Numbered from the stretch's first letter, positions 24,746 to 33,827 are shown. The stretch: 64,000 nucleotides of DNA from Streptomyces sp. RB17 (GCF_009604455.1 NZ_WEGL01000007.1:62001-126000); one strand, 5' to 3'. The notes: generated by a model not told the origin, from the sequence alone. Numbers and translations are program-made.

Positions 24746-25006
24746 GTGTTGTTCGTGCATGGCGGACCGGCCACCGCGGTGGTCCGGGGCCCCGCCGGCG
24801 AATCGGTCGTCCTGCTCTCCGGCGAACTGCCCGAGGTGCTCACCGAGGAGGCGGTGACCGAGCTGCTCGACCTGGCCGCCGCGATCCTGGACGCGGACGA
24901 GCTGGAGCTGTTCGACACCTGCCTGCGCACCCTGCGCACGGACGGGCTCCGGGCGGGCCGGCGCATCGAGGTGGACGGAGCGGTACTGACGGTGTACGAA
25001 GGGTGA
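24746..25006 (+). CDS. Small acidic conserved protein of unknown function
   Basis: 86 residues, soluble, acidic and Leu-rich (EVLTEEAVTELLDLAAAILDA), with a beta-rich start and end. No family recognised. GTG 24746 has a strong GGGGGGAA site. A TAGTCT -10-like box lies about 65 bases upstream. The gene before it ends in a GGCGCCG hairpin near 24613-24634. It converges on bldA, sharing the terminator hairpin at 25020. Confidence 0.62.
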   Translation: MLFVHGGPATAVVRGPAGESVVLLSGELPEVLTEEAVTELLDLAAAILDADELELFDTCLRTLRTDGLRAGRRIEVDGAVLTVYEG

Positions 25007-25019
25007 TGAGCCGCGGAGT

Positions 25020-25040
25020 GCGCCCCTGCGTCAGGGGCGC
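25020..25040. terminator. Terminator shared by bldA and the small upstream gene
   Basis: Perfect 9-bp arms GCGCCCCTG (25020-25028) and CAGGGGCGC (25032-25040) with a three-base loop, four bases past the 3' end of the tRNA and 13 bases past the plus-strand gene. Confidence 0.75.
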
Positions 25041-25043
25041 GGT

Positions 25044-25130
25044 TGGTGCCCGGAGCCGGACTTGAACCGGCACGCCCGCGAAGGGGCAGCGAGGTTTAAG
25101 CTCGCCGTGTCTGCATTCCACCATCCGGGC
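25044..25130 (-). tRNA. bldA: tRNA-Leu(UAA), bldA
   Basis: Acceptor stem GCCCGGA/TCCGGGC (25130-25124 with 25054-25048), anticodon stem GCGAG/CTCGC enclosing loop CTTAAAC with anticodon UAA (25098-25096), a long variable arm typical of class II tRNA-Leu, a TTCAAGT T-loop and an encoded CCA end. It reads UUA, the rarest codon in Streptomyces, so this is bldA, the developmental switch for aerial growth and antibiotic production. I saw no in-frame TTA codon in the genes of this window. Confidence 0.97.
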
Positions 25131-25553
25131 AGGCCATGGGCTCCGCTTCGAGCTTCGAGCCTATCGGGACGCATCCCTCGAACAGCCGACGGGTGTCCCG
25201 ATGTTGTCTTATTTTATTGAGGTCTGAGGGTGCATCAGCCCGCGGAACGCGCCATCCGCACTTGCCAGCAGCCTGACGTGACGGGGGTACGCCCGTACGC
25301 GGAATGACGGAATTTCACCGTCCTAACGAGGGTGTTCCACCCGTTCTCGACATCGCCGGACAGCGGTTCGACGGCGATCCGACGGTGCCGCTCTCAGGGT
25401 CCGCCGTCCTCCCCAGGTATGACACGGCCCTCTCCCGTCCGACCCGAGTCGGCCTCCGGAACCGGAACAGCGACTGACTACACGCGCCCCCGGCACCGGG
25501 ACGATGGAACGGTCCCCATGGAACACACGTCGTCCCGACAGGAGCACCGTCCC
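25131..25553 (-). promoter_or_regulatory. bldA upstream region with AT-rich -10-like box
   Basis: This 423-base interval has no supported gene. An unusually A/T-rich stretch (25206-25220) reads TAAAAT on the minus strand (25216-25211), a good -10 box that would start a bldA precursor about 75 bases before the tRNA, consistent with a processed 5' leader. No clear -35 is visible. The right part must also contain the promoter of the ABC operon beginning at 25554. Confidence 0.4.
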
Positions 25554-26324
25554 GTGACCACCACACCCACCGCAGACCGCACCACAGCCGTGGCCGCCCG
25601 CGCCACGGAGCTGTCGAAGATCTACGGGCAGGGTGAGACCCGGGTGGTCGCCCTGGACCGGGTCTCCGTCGACTTCCGGCAGGCCGAGTTCACCGCGATC
25701 ATGGGTCCGTCCGGCTCGGGCAAGTCCACGCTCATGCACTGCGTGGCCGGGCTCGACACCTTCTCCTCGGGATCCGTGCGCATCGGCGAGACCGAGCTGG
25801 GCTCCCTGAAGGACAAGCAGCTCACCAAGCTCCGCCGGGACAAGATCGGCTTCATCTTCCAGGCCTTCAACCTGCTGCCGACGCTGACCGCCCTGGAGAA
25901 CATCACCCTGCCCATGGACATCGCCGGACGGAAGCCGGACAAGGCCTGGCTGGACCAGGTGATCTCGATGGTCGGACTGTCCGACCGGCTCGGCCACCGG
26001 CCCTCGCAGCTCTCCGGCGGCCAGCAGCAGCGCGTGGCCGTCGCCCGCGCCCTGGCCTCCAGGCCCGAGATCATCTTCGGTGACGAGCCGACCGGAAACC
26101 TCGACTCACGCTCCGGCGCCGAGGTCCTCGGCTTCCTGCGCAACTCCGTGCGCGAGCTCGGCCAGACCGTCGTCATGGTGACCCACGACCCGGTGGCGGC
26201 GGCGTACGCGGACCGCGTGGTCTTCCTGGCGGACGGCCGGATCGTCGACGAGATCCACGGCCCTACGGCCGACTCGGTCCTCGACCTCATGAAGCATTTC
26301 GACGCGAAGGGCCGTACCTCCTGA
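25554..26324 (+). CDS. LolD/MacB-type ABC transporter ATP-binding protein
   Basis: 256-residue ATPase of the lipoprotein/peptide-exporting LolD-MacB class. Walker A is GPSGSGKST (51-59), then the class-specific IGFIFQAFNLLPTLTALEN, the signature LSGGQQQRVA, Walker B IIFGDEPTGNLDS and the His-switch MVTHDP. GTG 25554 is preceded by AGGAGC; ATG 25518 is an alternative. Its stop overlaps the permease ATG (TGATG). A closely related ATPase is encoded at 58554-59342. Confidence 0.93.
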   Translation: MTTTPTADRTTAVAARATELSKIYGQGETRVVALDRVSVDFRQAEFTAIMGPSGSGKSTLMHCVAGLDTFSSGSVRIGETELGSLKDKQLTKLRRDKIGFIFQAFNLLPTLTALENITLPMDIAGRKPDKAWLDQVISMVGLSDRLGHRPSQLSGGQQQRVAVARALASRPEIIFGDEPTGNLDSRSGAEVLGFLRNSVRELGQTVVMVTHDPVAAAYADRVVFLADGRIVDEIHGPTADSVLDLMKHFDAKGRTS

Positions 26325-28852
26325 TGTTCCGCACCGCCCTGCGCAACGTTCTCGCGCACAAGGCCCGGCTGTTGATGACCGTGCTCGCCGTGATGCTCGG
26401 CGTGGCCTTCGTCGCCGGGACGCTCGTCTTCACCAACACCATCTCCGACGCCTACCAGAAGAGCTCCGCCAAGGGCTTCGACCGGGTCGACGTCGCCGTA
26501 CAGCCCAAGTACCAGGAGTCGTCGGGCGACAAGGTCGGCAAGACGCCGGATCTGACCCAGGCCACGCTGGACAAGGCCACCAAGGTCCCGGGTGCCGCCT
26601 CCGCGACCGGTGTCGTCAGTGGCTTCACCGCCGTCGCCGGCAAGGACGGCAAGCTGGTCGGCGGCGACTGGCAGTCCGCCGGCGGCAACTACTGGGGCAC
26701 CAAGGACGCCCGGTACCCGCTGGTCAGCGGTCACGCCCCGCGCGGCGCGGGCGAGGTGCTGCTCGACTCCAAGACCGCCAAGCGGGCCGGCTACCAGGTC
26801 GGCGACACCGTGCGCCTGTCCGTGAACGGCCCGGTCCTCACCCCGACCCTCGCCGGCGTCTTCACCACCGACGACGGCAACGTCTCCGCGGGCGGCAGCC
26901 TCGCCCTGTTCGACACGCCGACCGCGCAGAAGCTGTTCGGCAAGAAGGGCGCCTTCGACGAGATCGACGTCAAGGCCGCGGCCGGCACCGGCCAGGGCGC
27001 GCTGAAGGCCGAGCTGGACAAGGCCCTGCCGACCCGCCTGGTGGAGACCACCACCGGCAAGCAGCTCGCCGACGACCAGGCCAAGCAGATCGCCGACTCG
27101 ATGAGCGGCCTGAAGCAGGCGCTGCTGGTGTTCGCCGGTATCGCGCTGTTCGTCGGCACGTTCATCATCGCCAACACCTTCACCATGCTGGTCGCCCAGC
27201 GCACCCGGGAACTGGCCCTGCTGCGTGCGGTCGGCGCCTCCCGCCGCCAGGTGACCCGCTCGGTGCTGATCGAGGCGTTCGCGGTCGGCGCGGTCGCCGG
27301 TGTGGCGGGGCTCGCCGCCGGCGTCGGCATCGGCGCGGGCCTGCGCTCGCTGCTGGGCTCCTTCGGCGCGAGCGTGCCCGACGGGCCGCTGGTGATCAGC
27401 CCCGGCACCGTGGTGGCCGCCCTCGCGGTCGGCATCCTCATCACCATGCTCGCCGCCTGGCTGCCCGGCCGCCGGGCCGCGAAGATCCCGCCCGTGGCGG
27501 CGATGAGCAGCGTGCACGCCAAGGCCACCACCAAGTCGCTGGTGCTGCGCAACACGCTCGGCGCGCTGTTCGCGGCGGCCGGCGTCGCGGTGGTCCTCGC
27601 GGCCACGTCGATGGACGCCGACTCCGCCCAGGGCCCGATGGGCATCGGCGCGGTCCTGCTCATCATCGGCGTGTTCATCCTGACCCCGCTGCTGTCCCGC
27701 CCGCTGATCGCGGCCGCCGCCCCGGTGCTGCGCGCCTTCGGTGTCTCGGGCAAGCTGGCCCGCCAGAACTCGGTGCGCAACCCGCGCCGTACGGCGGCCA
27801 CCGCCTCCGCGCTGATGATCGGCCTGACCCTGATCACCGGCATGACGGTGATGGCGGGCAGTCTGCAGACCGCCATCGACAAGATGGCCTCCTCGGCGAT
27901 CCGCGCGGACTACGTCGTCTCGATGGCCAACCGCTCCCCGCTCTCCCCGGACGTGGCGGACAAGCTCGCCACCGCCGACGGCGTGACCGCCAGCAGCCCG
28001 CTGCGCAACGCGCCCTCGCGCATCGACGGCAAGACCGAGTTCCTGACCGGCGTCAACGGCTCGTCCATCGGGAAGCTCACCGATCTGAAGGTGGACGAGG
28101 GCTCGTTCACGGTGAGCGGCACGCGGGTCGTCGTGGACAAGGACCGGGCCAAGGAGTACGGCTGGACGCCCGGTTCGCACTTCACGGCGCACTTCGAGGA
28201 CGGCAAGGCACGCACGCTGACCGTCGCCGGTGTCTACGAGGGCAACGACATGATCCAGGGGATCATGCTCGACAACGGCGTCCTCACCCCGCACCTGAAG
28301 GACCCCGCCGACATGCAGGTCATGGTCAAGACGATGGACGGCGCCTCCGACGCGACGAAGACCAGGCTGACGAAGGTTCTCGGCACCAACCCGGCCATCA
28401 AGATCCAGGACAAGCAGGACATCTCCAACAGCATCGCGCAGATCTTCACGACGATGCTGAACATGCTCTACGGCCTGCTCGGCATGGCGGTGATCGTCGC
28501 GGTCCTCGGCGTCATCAACACCCTGGCCATGTCCGTCTTCGAACGCGCCCAGGAGATCGGCATGCTCCGCGCGATCGGCCTGGACCGCAAGGCGGTCAAG
28601 CGGATGGTCCGCCTGGAGTCCCTGGTGATCTCCCTGTTCGGCGGGGTGCTCGGCATCGGCCTCGGCGTGTTCTTCGGCTGGGCGGCCGGTCAGCTGCTGG
28701 GCACGAAGATGCCGACGTACGAACTGGTCCTGCCCTGGGGCCGGATGGCGGTCTTCCTGCTGCTGGCGGGAACGGTCGGCGTCCTCGCCGCGCTGTGGCC
28801 GGCCCGGCGCGCGGCCCGGCTGAACATGCTGGCGGCGATCAAGGCCGAGTAG
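26324..28852 (+). CDS. FtsX-family ABC transporter permease
   Basis: 842 residues with the double FtsX layout: a first membrane helix (about 15-37), a large extracytoplasmic domain (about 45-260), three helices with LRAVGASRRQVTRSVLIE, a central pair of helices, a second extracytoplasmic domain (about 530-690), and three final helices with LRAIGLDRKAVKRMVRLE. Such permeases work mechanically with LolD-type ATPases to export lipoproteins, peptides or drugs or to control cell-wall enzymes; the cargo is unknown. It forms a two-gene operon with the ATPase and ends in a strong hairpin. Confidence 0.92.
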   Translation: MFRTALRNVLAHKARLLMTVLAVMLGVAFVAGTLVFTNTISDAYQKSSAKGFDRVDVAVQPKYQESSGDKVGKTPDLTQATLDKATKVPGAASATGVVSGFTAVAGKDGKLVGGDWQSAGGNYWGTKDARYPLVSGHAPRGAGEVLLDSKTAKRAGYQVGDTVRLSVNGPVLTPTLAGVFTTDDGNVSAGGSLALFDTPTAQKLFGKKGAFDEIDVKAAAGTGQGALKAELDKALPTRLVETTTGKQLADDQAKQIADSMSGLKQALLVFAGIALFVGTFIIANTFTMLVAQRTRELALLRAVGASRRQVTRSVLIEAFAVGAVAGVAGLAAGVGIGAGLRSLLGSFGASVPDGPLVISPGTVVAALAVGILITMLAAWLPGRRAAKIPPVAAMSSVHAKATTKSLVLRNTLGALFAAAGVAVVLAATSMDADSAQGPMGIGAVLLIIGVFILTPLLSRPLIAAAAPVLRAFGVSGKLARQNSVRNPRRTAATASALMIGLTLITGMTVMAGSLQTAIDKMASSAIRADYVVSMANRSPLSPDVADKLATADGVTASSPLRNAPSRIDGKTEFLTGVNGSSIGKLTDLKVDEGSFTVSGTRVVVDKDRAKEYGWTPGSHFTAHFEDGKARTLTVAGVYEGNDMIQGIMLDNGVLTPHLKDPADMQVMVKTMDGASDATKTRLTKVLGTNPAIKIQDKQDISNSIAQIFTTMLNMLYGLLGMAVIVAVLGVINTLAMSVFERAQEIGMLRAIGLDRKAVKRMVRLESLVISLFGGVLGIGLGVFFGWAAGQLLGTKMPTYELVLPWGRMAVFLLLAGTVGVLAALWPARRAARLNMLAAIKAE

Positions 28853-28867
28853 CGGTGGTACGACGGT

Positions 28868-28897
28868 GAAGGGGGGCCCGGAAAAGGGCCCCCCTTC
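28868..28897. terminator. Bidirectional terminator after the ABC permease
   Basis: GAAGGGGGGCCC (28868-28879) pairs perfectly with GGGCCCCCCTTC (28886-28897), between the convergent permease and fatty-acid synthase genes. Confidence 0.85.
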
Positions 28898-28910
28898 TGC
28901 CGTACCCGGG

Positions 28911-30203
28911 TCAGGTGTTCCAGGTGCGGGTGCGCAGCGGCAGGCCGGACGCGCCCGACTCCGGAGTGCGGACCGCCAGGACCTGGTTGACCCCGATCCG
29001 GTTGTGTTCGAAGGCGAGTGCGGAGGCGGCCATGTACAGCTGCCAGACACGGGCCCGGCCGGGGCTGGTGAGGCGGACCGCGCGGGCCCACTCCCCCTCC
29101 AGGTTGGCGACCCACCGGCGCAGGGTGCGGGCGTAGTGCTCGCGGATCGACTCCACGTCCCGCACCTCGAACCCGGCGCGCTCCAGCTGGGTGACGGTGG
29201 TGCCGATCGGGGCGAGTTCGCCGTCCGGGAAGACATAGGAGTCGATGAACTCGTCCACGGCGTACGCCGCTTCGTCGTGCTGCGGGCGGCGGGCGATCTG
29301 GTGGTTGAGCAGCCGCCCGCCGGGCTTCAGCAGGTCGTGCAGCCGGCGGGCGTACTCCAGGTACCGCTCGGCACCGACGTGTTCCGCCATGCCGATGGAG
29401 GAGATGGCGTCGAAGGGCCTGTCCGCCACGTCCCGGTAGTCCTGGACCCTGATCTCCACCCGGTCGGTCAGCCCCTCGTCGGCGACGCGCTTACGGGCGT
29501 ACGCCGCCTGCTCCTGCGACAGGGTGACCCCGACGACGCTCACGCCGTGCTCGCGGGCCGCGTGGATCGCCATCGAGCCCCAGCCGCAGCCGACGTCCAG
29601 CAGCCGCTGACCGGGCGTCAGGCCGAGTTTGGCGCTGATGAGTTCCAGCTTGTCGCGCTGGGCGTCCTCCAGCGTCCCGTCGTCCTCCCAGTAGGCGCAG
29701 GAGTACACCATGGACGGGCCGAGGACGATCTCGTAGAAGTCGTTGCCGACGTCGTAGTGGTGGCTGATCGCCCGCTTGTCGGTGCGCCGGGTGTGCAGAT
29801 GCCGGCGCGGCCGGCGGATCTCCTCGCGCGGCGGGGCGGGCGGGACCGGGGGCCCGGCCAGCTTCAACAGCTCGCGGACCGCGGCCCGGACGGCGGGGTC
29901 GCGCAGGGTCTGCAGGAGGCCGGGCGCGTCCTCGTCGCGCTCCCAGACCAGCCCCGCCAGCGCGTCGAGCGCGGTGTACAGGTCGCCCTCGATGCCCAGG
30001 TCCCCGGACACCCAGGCGCGGACGAGGCCCAGTTCGCCCGGTTTGAACAGCATGCGGCGCAGGGCCCGGCGATTGCGCACGACGAGCGCCGGCGCGTCCG
30101 GCGGCCCGGCCTGCGAGCCGTCCCAGGCACGGATCCGTAGCGGGAGCGGAGCTCCCAGCAACTGCTCGGCAACACTCCTCAGCCGCGACGCGGCGTCGGC
30201 CAT
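28911..30203 (-). CDS. cfa: Cyclopropane-fatty-acyl-phospholipid synthase
   Basis: S-adenosylmethionine-dependent enzyme that adds a methylene across unsaturated membrane acyl chains. 430 residues: an N-terminal lipid-binding region (about 1-140) and a C-terminal methyltransferase with LLDVGCGWGSMAIHA as the SAM motif, SHHYDVGNDFYEI and YSCAYW as family signatures, and IGMAEHVG. ATG 30203 has GGAGGTG six bases upstream. A small GAGTT-N2-AACTC dyad at 30283-30294 lies in the promoter region. It is transcribed alone. Confidence 0.92.
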   Translation of the reverse strand: MADAASRLRSVAEQLLGAPLPLRIRAWDGSQAGPPDAPALVVRNRRALRRMLFKPGELGLVRAWVSGDLGIEGDLYTALDALAGLVWERDEDAPGLLQTLRDPAVRAAVRELLKLAGPPVPPAPPREEIRRPRRHLHTRRTDKRAISHHYDVGNDFYEIVLGPSMVYSCAYWEDDGTLEDAQRDKLELISAKLGLTPGQRLLDVGCGWGSMAIHAAREHGVSVVGVTLSQEQAAYARKRVADEGLTDRVEIRVQDYRDVADRPFDAISSIGMAEHVGAERYLEYARRLHDLLKPGGRLLNHQIARRPQHDEAAYAVDEFIDSYVFPDGELAPIGTTVTQLERAGFEVRDVESIREHYARTLRRWVANLEGEWARAVRLTSPGRARVWQLYMAASALAFEHNRIGVNQVLAVRTPESGASGLPLRTRTWNT

Positions 30204-30369
30204 GGCGCACACCTCCAAGACGAGATCCCGGATGCCGGTAACCACGTAAACACCGTCGGCCCTCCTGCGCAGTCCCGCAAAGGAGTTACAACTCAGCAAA
30301 ACAGTTGTACGGGCCATACAGATGGGGAGCGGAGGGGCCGGGCGTGCTGTCGCGGGAGCCGGTGCGCAC

Positions 30370-30423
30370 ACACGCCGAAGGGGCCGCCCGCACCACGGAT
30401 GGCGGGCGGCCCCTTCGGCGTGT
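30370..30423. terminator. Long terminator stem downstream of ndh
   Basis: 22-bp perfect arms at 30370-30391 and 30402-30423 (starting ACACGCCGAAGG) with a ten-base loop, just after the NADH dehydrogenase stop. Confidence 0.85.
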
Positions 30424-30437
30424 TCAGCCGACCGGGG

Positions 30438-31820
30438 TCAGGAGGCCTTGGCCTTCTCCTCGGTCTTCGGCGCGGCAGCGACCGGCGCCGGCTTCGCGGC
30501 CTCGTAGAACTCCTCGCGCGGGTTCTCCATGGCGCCCAGGGAGACGACCTCGCGCTTGAGGAACATGCCGAGCGTCCAGTCCGCGAAGACGCGGATCTTG
30601 CGGTTCCAGGTCGGCATCGCCATGCCGTGGTAGCCACGGTGCATGTACCAGGCGAGGCGGCCCTTGAGCTTGATCTTCATCTTGCCCATGACGATCATCG
30701 CCACGCCCTTGTGCAGGCCGAGACCGGCGACCGCACCCTTGTTGGCGTGCTCGTAGTCCTTCTGCGGGAAGCCCCGCATGCCGGAGACCACGTTGTCGCC
30801 GAGCACCCTGGCCTGGCGCAGCGCGTGCTGGGCGTTCGGCGGGCACCAGGCGTTCTCGTTGCCCGCCTTGCGGCCGACGAGGTCCGGGACCTGTGCGTTG
30901 TCACCGGCGGCCCAGATGTAGTCCGTGCCCTTGACCTGGAGCGTCGGCTCGCAGTCGACGTGGCCGCGCGGGCCGAGGGGCAGACCGAAGCGGGAGAGGG
31001 CCGGGTTCGGCTTGACGCCGGCGGTCCAGACGATCGTGTTGGAGTCGACCTCGAGGCCGTTCTTCAGCACCACGTGGCCGTCGACGCACGAGTCCATGGA
31101 GGTGGAGAGGTAGATCTCCACGCCGCGGCCCTCGAGGTGCTCCTTGCCGTACTGGCCGAGCTTGGGACCCACCTCGGGGAGGATCTTGTCGGCGGCGTCG
31201 ACGAGGATGAAGCGCATGTCCTCGCGGGACACGTTCTTGTAGTACTTGGCCGCGTCCCGGGCCAGGTCCTCGACCTCGCCGATGGTCTCCGCGCCCGCGA
31301 AGCCACCACCGATGAAGACGAAGGTGAGCGCCTTGCGGCGGATCTCCTCGTCGGTCGTGGAGTCGGCCTTGTCCAACTGCTCGAGGACGTGGTTGCGCAG
31401 GCCGATGGACTCCTCGATGCCCTTCATGCCGATGCCCTGCTCGGCGAGGCCGGGGATCGGGAAGGTGCGGGAGACCGCGCCGAGCGCGATGACGAGGTAG
31501 TCGAAGGGCAGCTCGTACGCCTCGCCCACGAGCGGGGCGATCGTGGCGACCTTGCGGTCCTGGTCGATGGTGGTGACCCGACCGGTGAGGACCTCCGCCT
31601 TCGGCAGCACGCGCCGCAGCGGGACGACGACGTGGCGAGGGGAGATGTTGCCGGCGGCGGCTTCGGGGAGGAAGGGCTGGTAGGTCATGTACGACCGGGG
31701 GTCGACGACCGTGACGGTCGCCTCGCCGTAGCGCATCTTCTTGAGAATGCGCCGAGCTGCGTACAGGCCTACGTACCCACCGCCTACTACGAGGATCCTG
31801 GGACGCTCCGTGGTGCTCAT
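30438..31820 (-). CDS. ndh: Type II NADH dehydrogenase (NDH-2)
   Basis: Single-subunit, non-proton-pumping NADH:quinone oxidoreductase with FAD, bound peripherally to the membrane. 460 residues. GGGYVGLYAARR (about 12-23) is the FAD Rossmann motif, FIGGGFAGAETIGE (about 165-178) the NADH motif, IWAAGDNAQ the second FAD contact and AWCPPNAQHALRQA the quinone-site helix; the basic C-terminal part can anchor to lipid. The tail beyond 440 is Ala/Lys-rich. The 444-base upstream interval carries a Rex-like redox operator, fitting control by NADH/NAD+. Confidence 0.93.
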   Translation of the reverse strand: MSTTERPRILVVGGGYVGLYAARRILKKMRYGEATVTVVDPRSYMTYQPFLPEAAAGNISPRHVVVPLRRVLPKAEVLTGRVTTIDQDRKVATIAPLVGEAYELPFDYLVIALGAVSRTFPIPGLAEQGIGMKGIEESIGLRNHVLEQLDKADSTTDEEIRRKALTFVFIGGGFAGAETIGEVEDLARDAAKYYKNVSREDMRFILVDAADKILPEVGPKLGQYGKEHLEGRGVEIYLSTSMDSCVDGHVVLKNGLEVDSNTIVWTAGVKPNPALSRFGLPLGPRGHVDCEPTLQVKGTDYIWAAGDNAQVPDLVGRKAGNENAWCPPNAQHALRQARVLGDNVVSGMRGFPQKDYEHANKGAVAGLGLHKGVAMIVMGKMKIKLKGRLAWYMHRGYHGMAMPTWNRKIRVFADWTLGMFLKREVVSLGAMENPREEFYEAAKPAPVAAAPKTEEKAKAS

Positions 31821-32139
31821 GCCATCGAGTATCCACCTGCCTCGGAGGGGGTGCTCGTGCGCCCCTTCACAAGGTCTGACAGGCCCTGTGCTACACTGCG
31901 CGACCCGCGTGACTCAGCTCATGGCGGACGACGGGAACCGCAGCCCCCTTTGCACCCTTGTCAATGCCGCGTGAGCTGCCTCTCCGGGTCGACGGGGCGG
32001 TGGTGAGGGTGCCGTGACAGCCCCGGGAACAACCCGTTCCGCAGCGGCCCACACCCTTCATCTGAACATGTTCAAACGACCTTTGGGCCCCCGGAAGGGC
32101 CAACCGGCACCCATTCGCGGCCCGGCCGGGCCCAATTCC

Positions 32140-32158
32140 TTGTGAAGAACTTCACGAA
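32140..32158. promoter_or_regulatory. Rex-like operator upstream of ndh
   Basis: TTGTGAA-N4-TTCACGA matches the Rex site TTGTGAA-N4-TTCACAA except for one base. Rex is the NADH/NAD+-sensing repressor of respiratory genes in Streptomyces. The site is 320 bases before the ndh ATG inside the 444-base gap 31821-32264, which also holds a TTGTGAAGG half-site near 31871-31863, a TGAACATGTTCA palindrome at 32063-32074 and several GGGCCC hairpins; no gene is supported there. Confidence 0.6.
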
Positions 32159-32264
32159 CTTTTCCGGAGCGCGTGCGACGAAGGGGCCCCGAAGGGCCCC
32201 CGACGCCGCTCAAACGTTATCCGACCTGCTCAGCGGATGGCTACCAATCAGTAACAAAAGAGAG

Positions 32265-33827
32265 CTACGCCACCGACCACGCGATGCCGTCCAGGATGTC
32301 GTGCTCGCTCACCACGACCTCCTCGGCGCCGGTCCGCTCCATGATCGCGAGCAGCACGAGGGCGCCCGCGCCGATGACGTCGACCCGGCCGGGGTGCATC
32401 GACGGGATCGCGGCGCGCTCGGCGTGCGTGGAGCGCAGCAGCCACTCGGTGATCTCGCGGACCCGGTCGCGGGAGATCCGGGAGTGGTGGATGCGCGCGG
32501 AGTCGTACTCCGGCAGCTCCTGAGCGATCGCCGAGACGGTGGTGACGGACCCGGCGAGGCCCACCAGGGTGCGCGCCTCGCGCAGCGGGACCGTCTCCTC
32601 GGCGAGGTCCAGGGCCGCCTCGATGTCGGCCCTCATGGCGGCGATCTGCTGCTCGGTGGGCGGGTCGGAGACCTTGCCGTCCTGCACCAGGTGCCGCTCG
32701 GTCATCCGCACGCAGCCGACGTCCACGGACCGCGCCGCCCGGACGTGCTCCTCGCCGACGACGAACTCGGTGGAGCCGCCGCCGATGTCCACCACCAGAT
32801 AAGGCTTGACGAGGTCGTCCCGGCCCTTCAGTTCCTTGGTCGCGCCGGTGAAGGAGAACTCGGCCTCCTGGTCGCCGGAGATGACCTCGGGCTCGACGCC
32901 GAGGATGTCCACGACTCCCCGCACGAAGTCGTCCCGGTTCTCGGCGTCCCGGGAGGCGGAGGTGGCGACGAACCGCACCGTGGCGGCGCCGAGTTCACGG
33001 ATGACCCCGGCGTACTCCCGGCACGCGGCGAAGGTCCGCTCCAGCGCCTCCGGCGCCAGCCGGCCGGTGCGGTCCACGTCCTGGCCGAGCCGCACGATCG
33101 TCATGCGCCGGTCCAGTTCCAGCAGTTCGCCGGTGGCCGGGTCGACGTCGGCGACCAGCAGCCGGATGGAGTTCGTGCCGCAGTCGACGGCGGCGACCCG
33201 CGAGAAGCCGGCCGGAACCATCGGCCGCTCCGCGAAGAATCCGCTGCGGACCTCGGTCGGGTCGAGGACGGCACCCTCCTCACCCGGGTGCTCGTCCGCC
33301 GGGTCGGGCGCCTGGAGCGGCTGCACGCACGGCCCCTTGCGCCACCACTCCGGCAGCATGGCGATCGCCTCGTCGCCGAGCGGGTTCACGCCCGGGCCGG
33401 CGGCCAGCGAGTGGGCCACCAGCACGTGCAGGCACTTCACCCGGTCCGGCATGCCACCCGCGCTCGGGAAGCCCTCCAGGACCTCGATCTCGTCCCGGCG
33501 CCGGATGTAGTCCTCGTGCGCGGCCCGGTAGGCGGCGGCCAGCTCGGGATCGGTCTGCAGCCGCTCGGTCATCTCCTTCATGACGCCGTCCGCCTCCAGC
33601 GTCCCGATCGCCGAGGCGGCGCGCGGGCACGTCAGGTAGTACGTCGTCGGGAAGGGCGTGCCGTCGGGCAGCCGGGGCGCCGTCTCCACGACGTCCGGCT
33701 GACCGCACGGGCAGCGGTGTGCGATGGCCCGCAGGCCCCGCGGCGGGCGGCCCAGCTGCTGCTTGAAGGCCTCGACGTCCGCGTCGGTGGGCTCGGTGCG
33801 CTCAGTGGGCGGCGGGGGCGTGTGCAT
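32265..33827 (-). CDS. DUF501 protein fused in frame to Ppx/GppA exopolyphosphatase
   Basis: 520 residues. Residues 1 to about 170 are a DUF501 domain (HRCPCGQPDVVETAPRLPDG, then MPDRVKCLHVLVAHSLAAG). After a Pro/Glu-rich linker, residues about 209-520 are a full actinobacterial Ppx/GppA phosphatase with VAAVDCGTNSIRLLVAD as the first phosphate loop and VDIGGGSTEFVVGEE as the second; this hydrolyses polyphosphate or pppGpp. As I recall these are separate neighbouring genes in other Streptomyces; here no stop separates them. An internal ATG at 33221 with a GGAG site could also start a free Ppx. ATG 33827 is the first start. Confidence 0.85.
   Translation of the reverse strand: MHTPPPPTERTEPTDADVEAFKQQLGRPPRGLRAIAHRCPCGQPDVVETAPRLPDGTPFPTTYYLTCPRAASAIGTLEADGVMKEMTERLQTDPELAAAYRAAHEDYIRRRDEIEVLEGFPSAGGMPDRVKCLHVLVAHSLAAGPGVNPLGDEAIAMLPEWWRKGPCVQPLQAPDPADEHPGEEGAVLDPTEVRSGFFAERPMVPAGFSRVAAVDCGTNSIRLLVADVDPATGELLELDRRMTIVRLGQDVDRTGRLAPEALERTFAACREYAGVIRELGAATVRFVATSASRDAENRDDFVRGVVDILGVEPEVISGDQEAEFSFTGATKELKGRDDLVKPYLVVDIGGGSTEFVVGEEHVRAARSVDVGCVRMTERHLVQDGKVSDPPTEQQIAAMRADIEAALDLAEETVPLREARTLVGLAGSVTTVSAIAQELPEYDSARIHHSRISRDRVREITEWLLRSTHAERAAIPSMHPGRVDVIGAGALVLLAIMERTGAEEVVVSEHDILDGIAWSVA

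Noticed and set aside
25044..25130. bldA as the attachment site of an integrated element
   Set aside because: No integrase, no repeated tRNA 3' end and no phage or conjugation genes on either side.
25622..29236. Very long minus-strand open frame opposite the ABC operon
   Set aside because: Shadow of high-GC coding sequence; the plus strand encodes complete ABC ATPase and FtsX motifs.
31741..31974. Small plus-strand frame in the ndh leader as a gene
   Set aside because: Overlaps the ndh start antisense, no ribosome site and no coding-like codon bias in its unique part.
32063..32074. TGAACATGTTCA as a LexA box
   Set aside because: The actinobacterial LexA site has GAAC-N4-GTTC; here the spacer is two bases.
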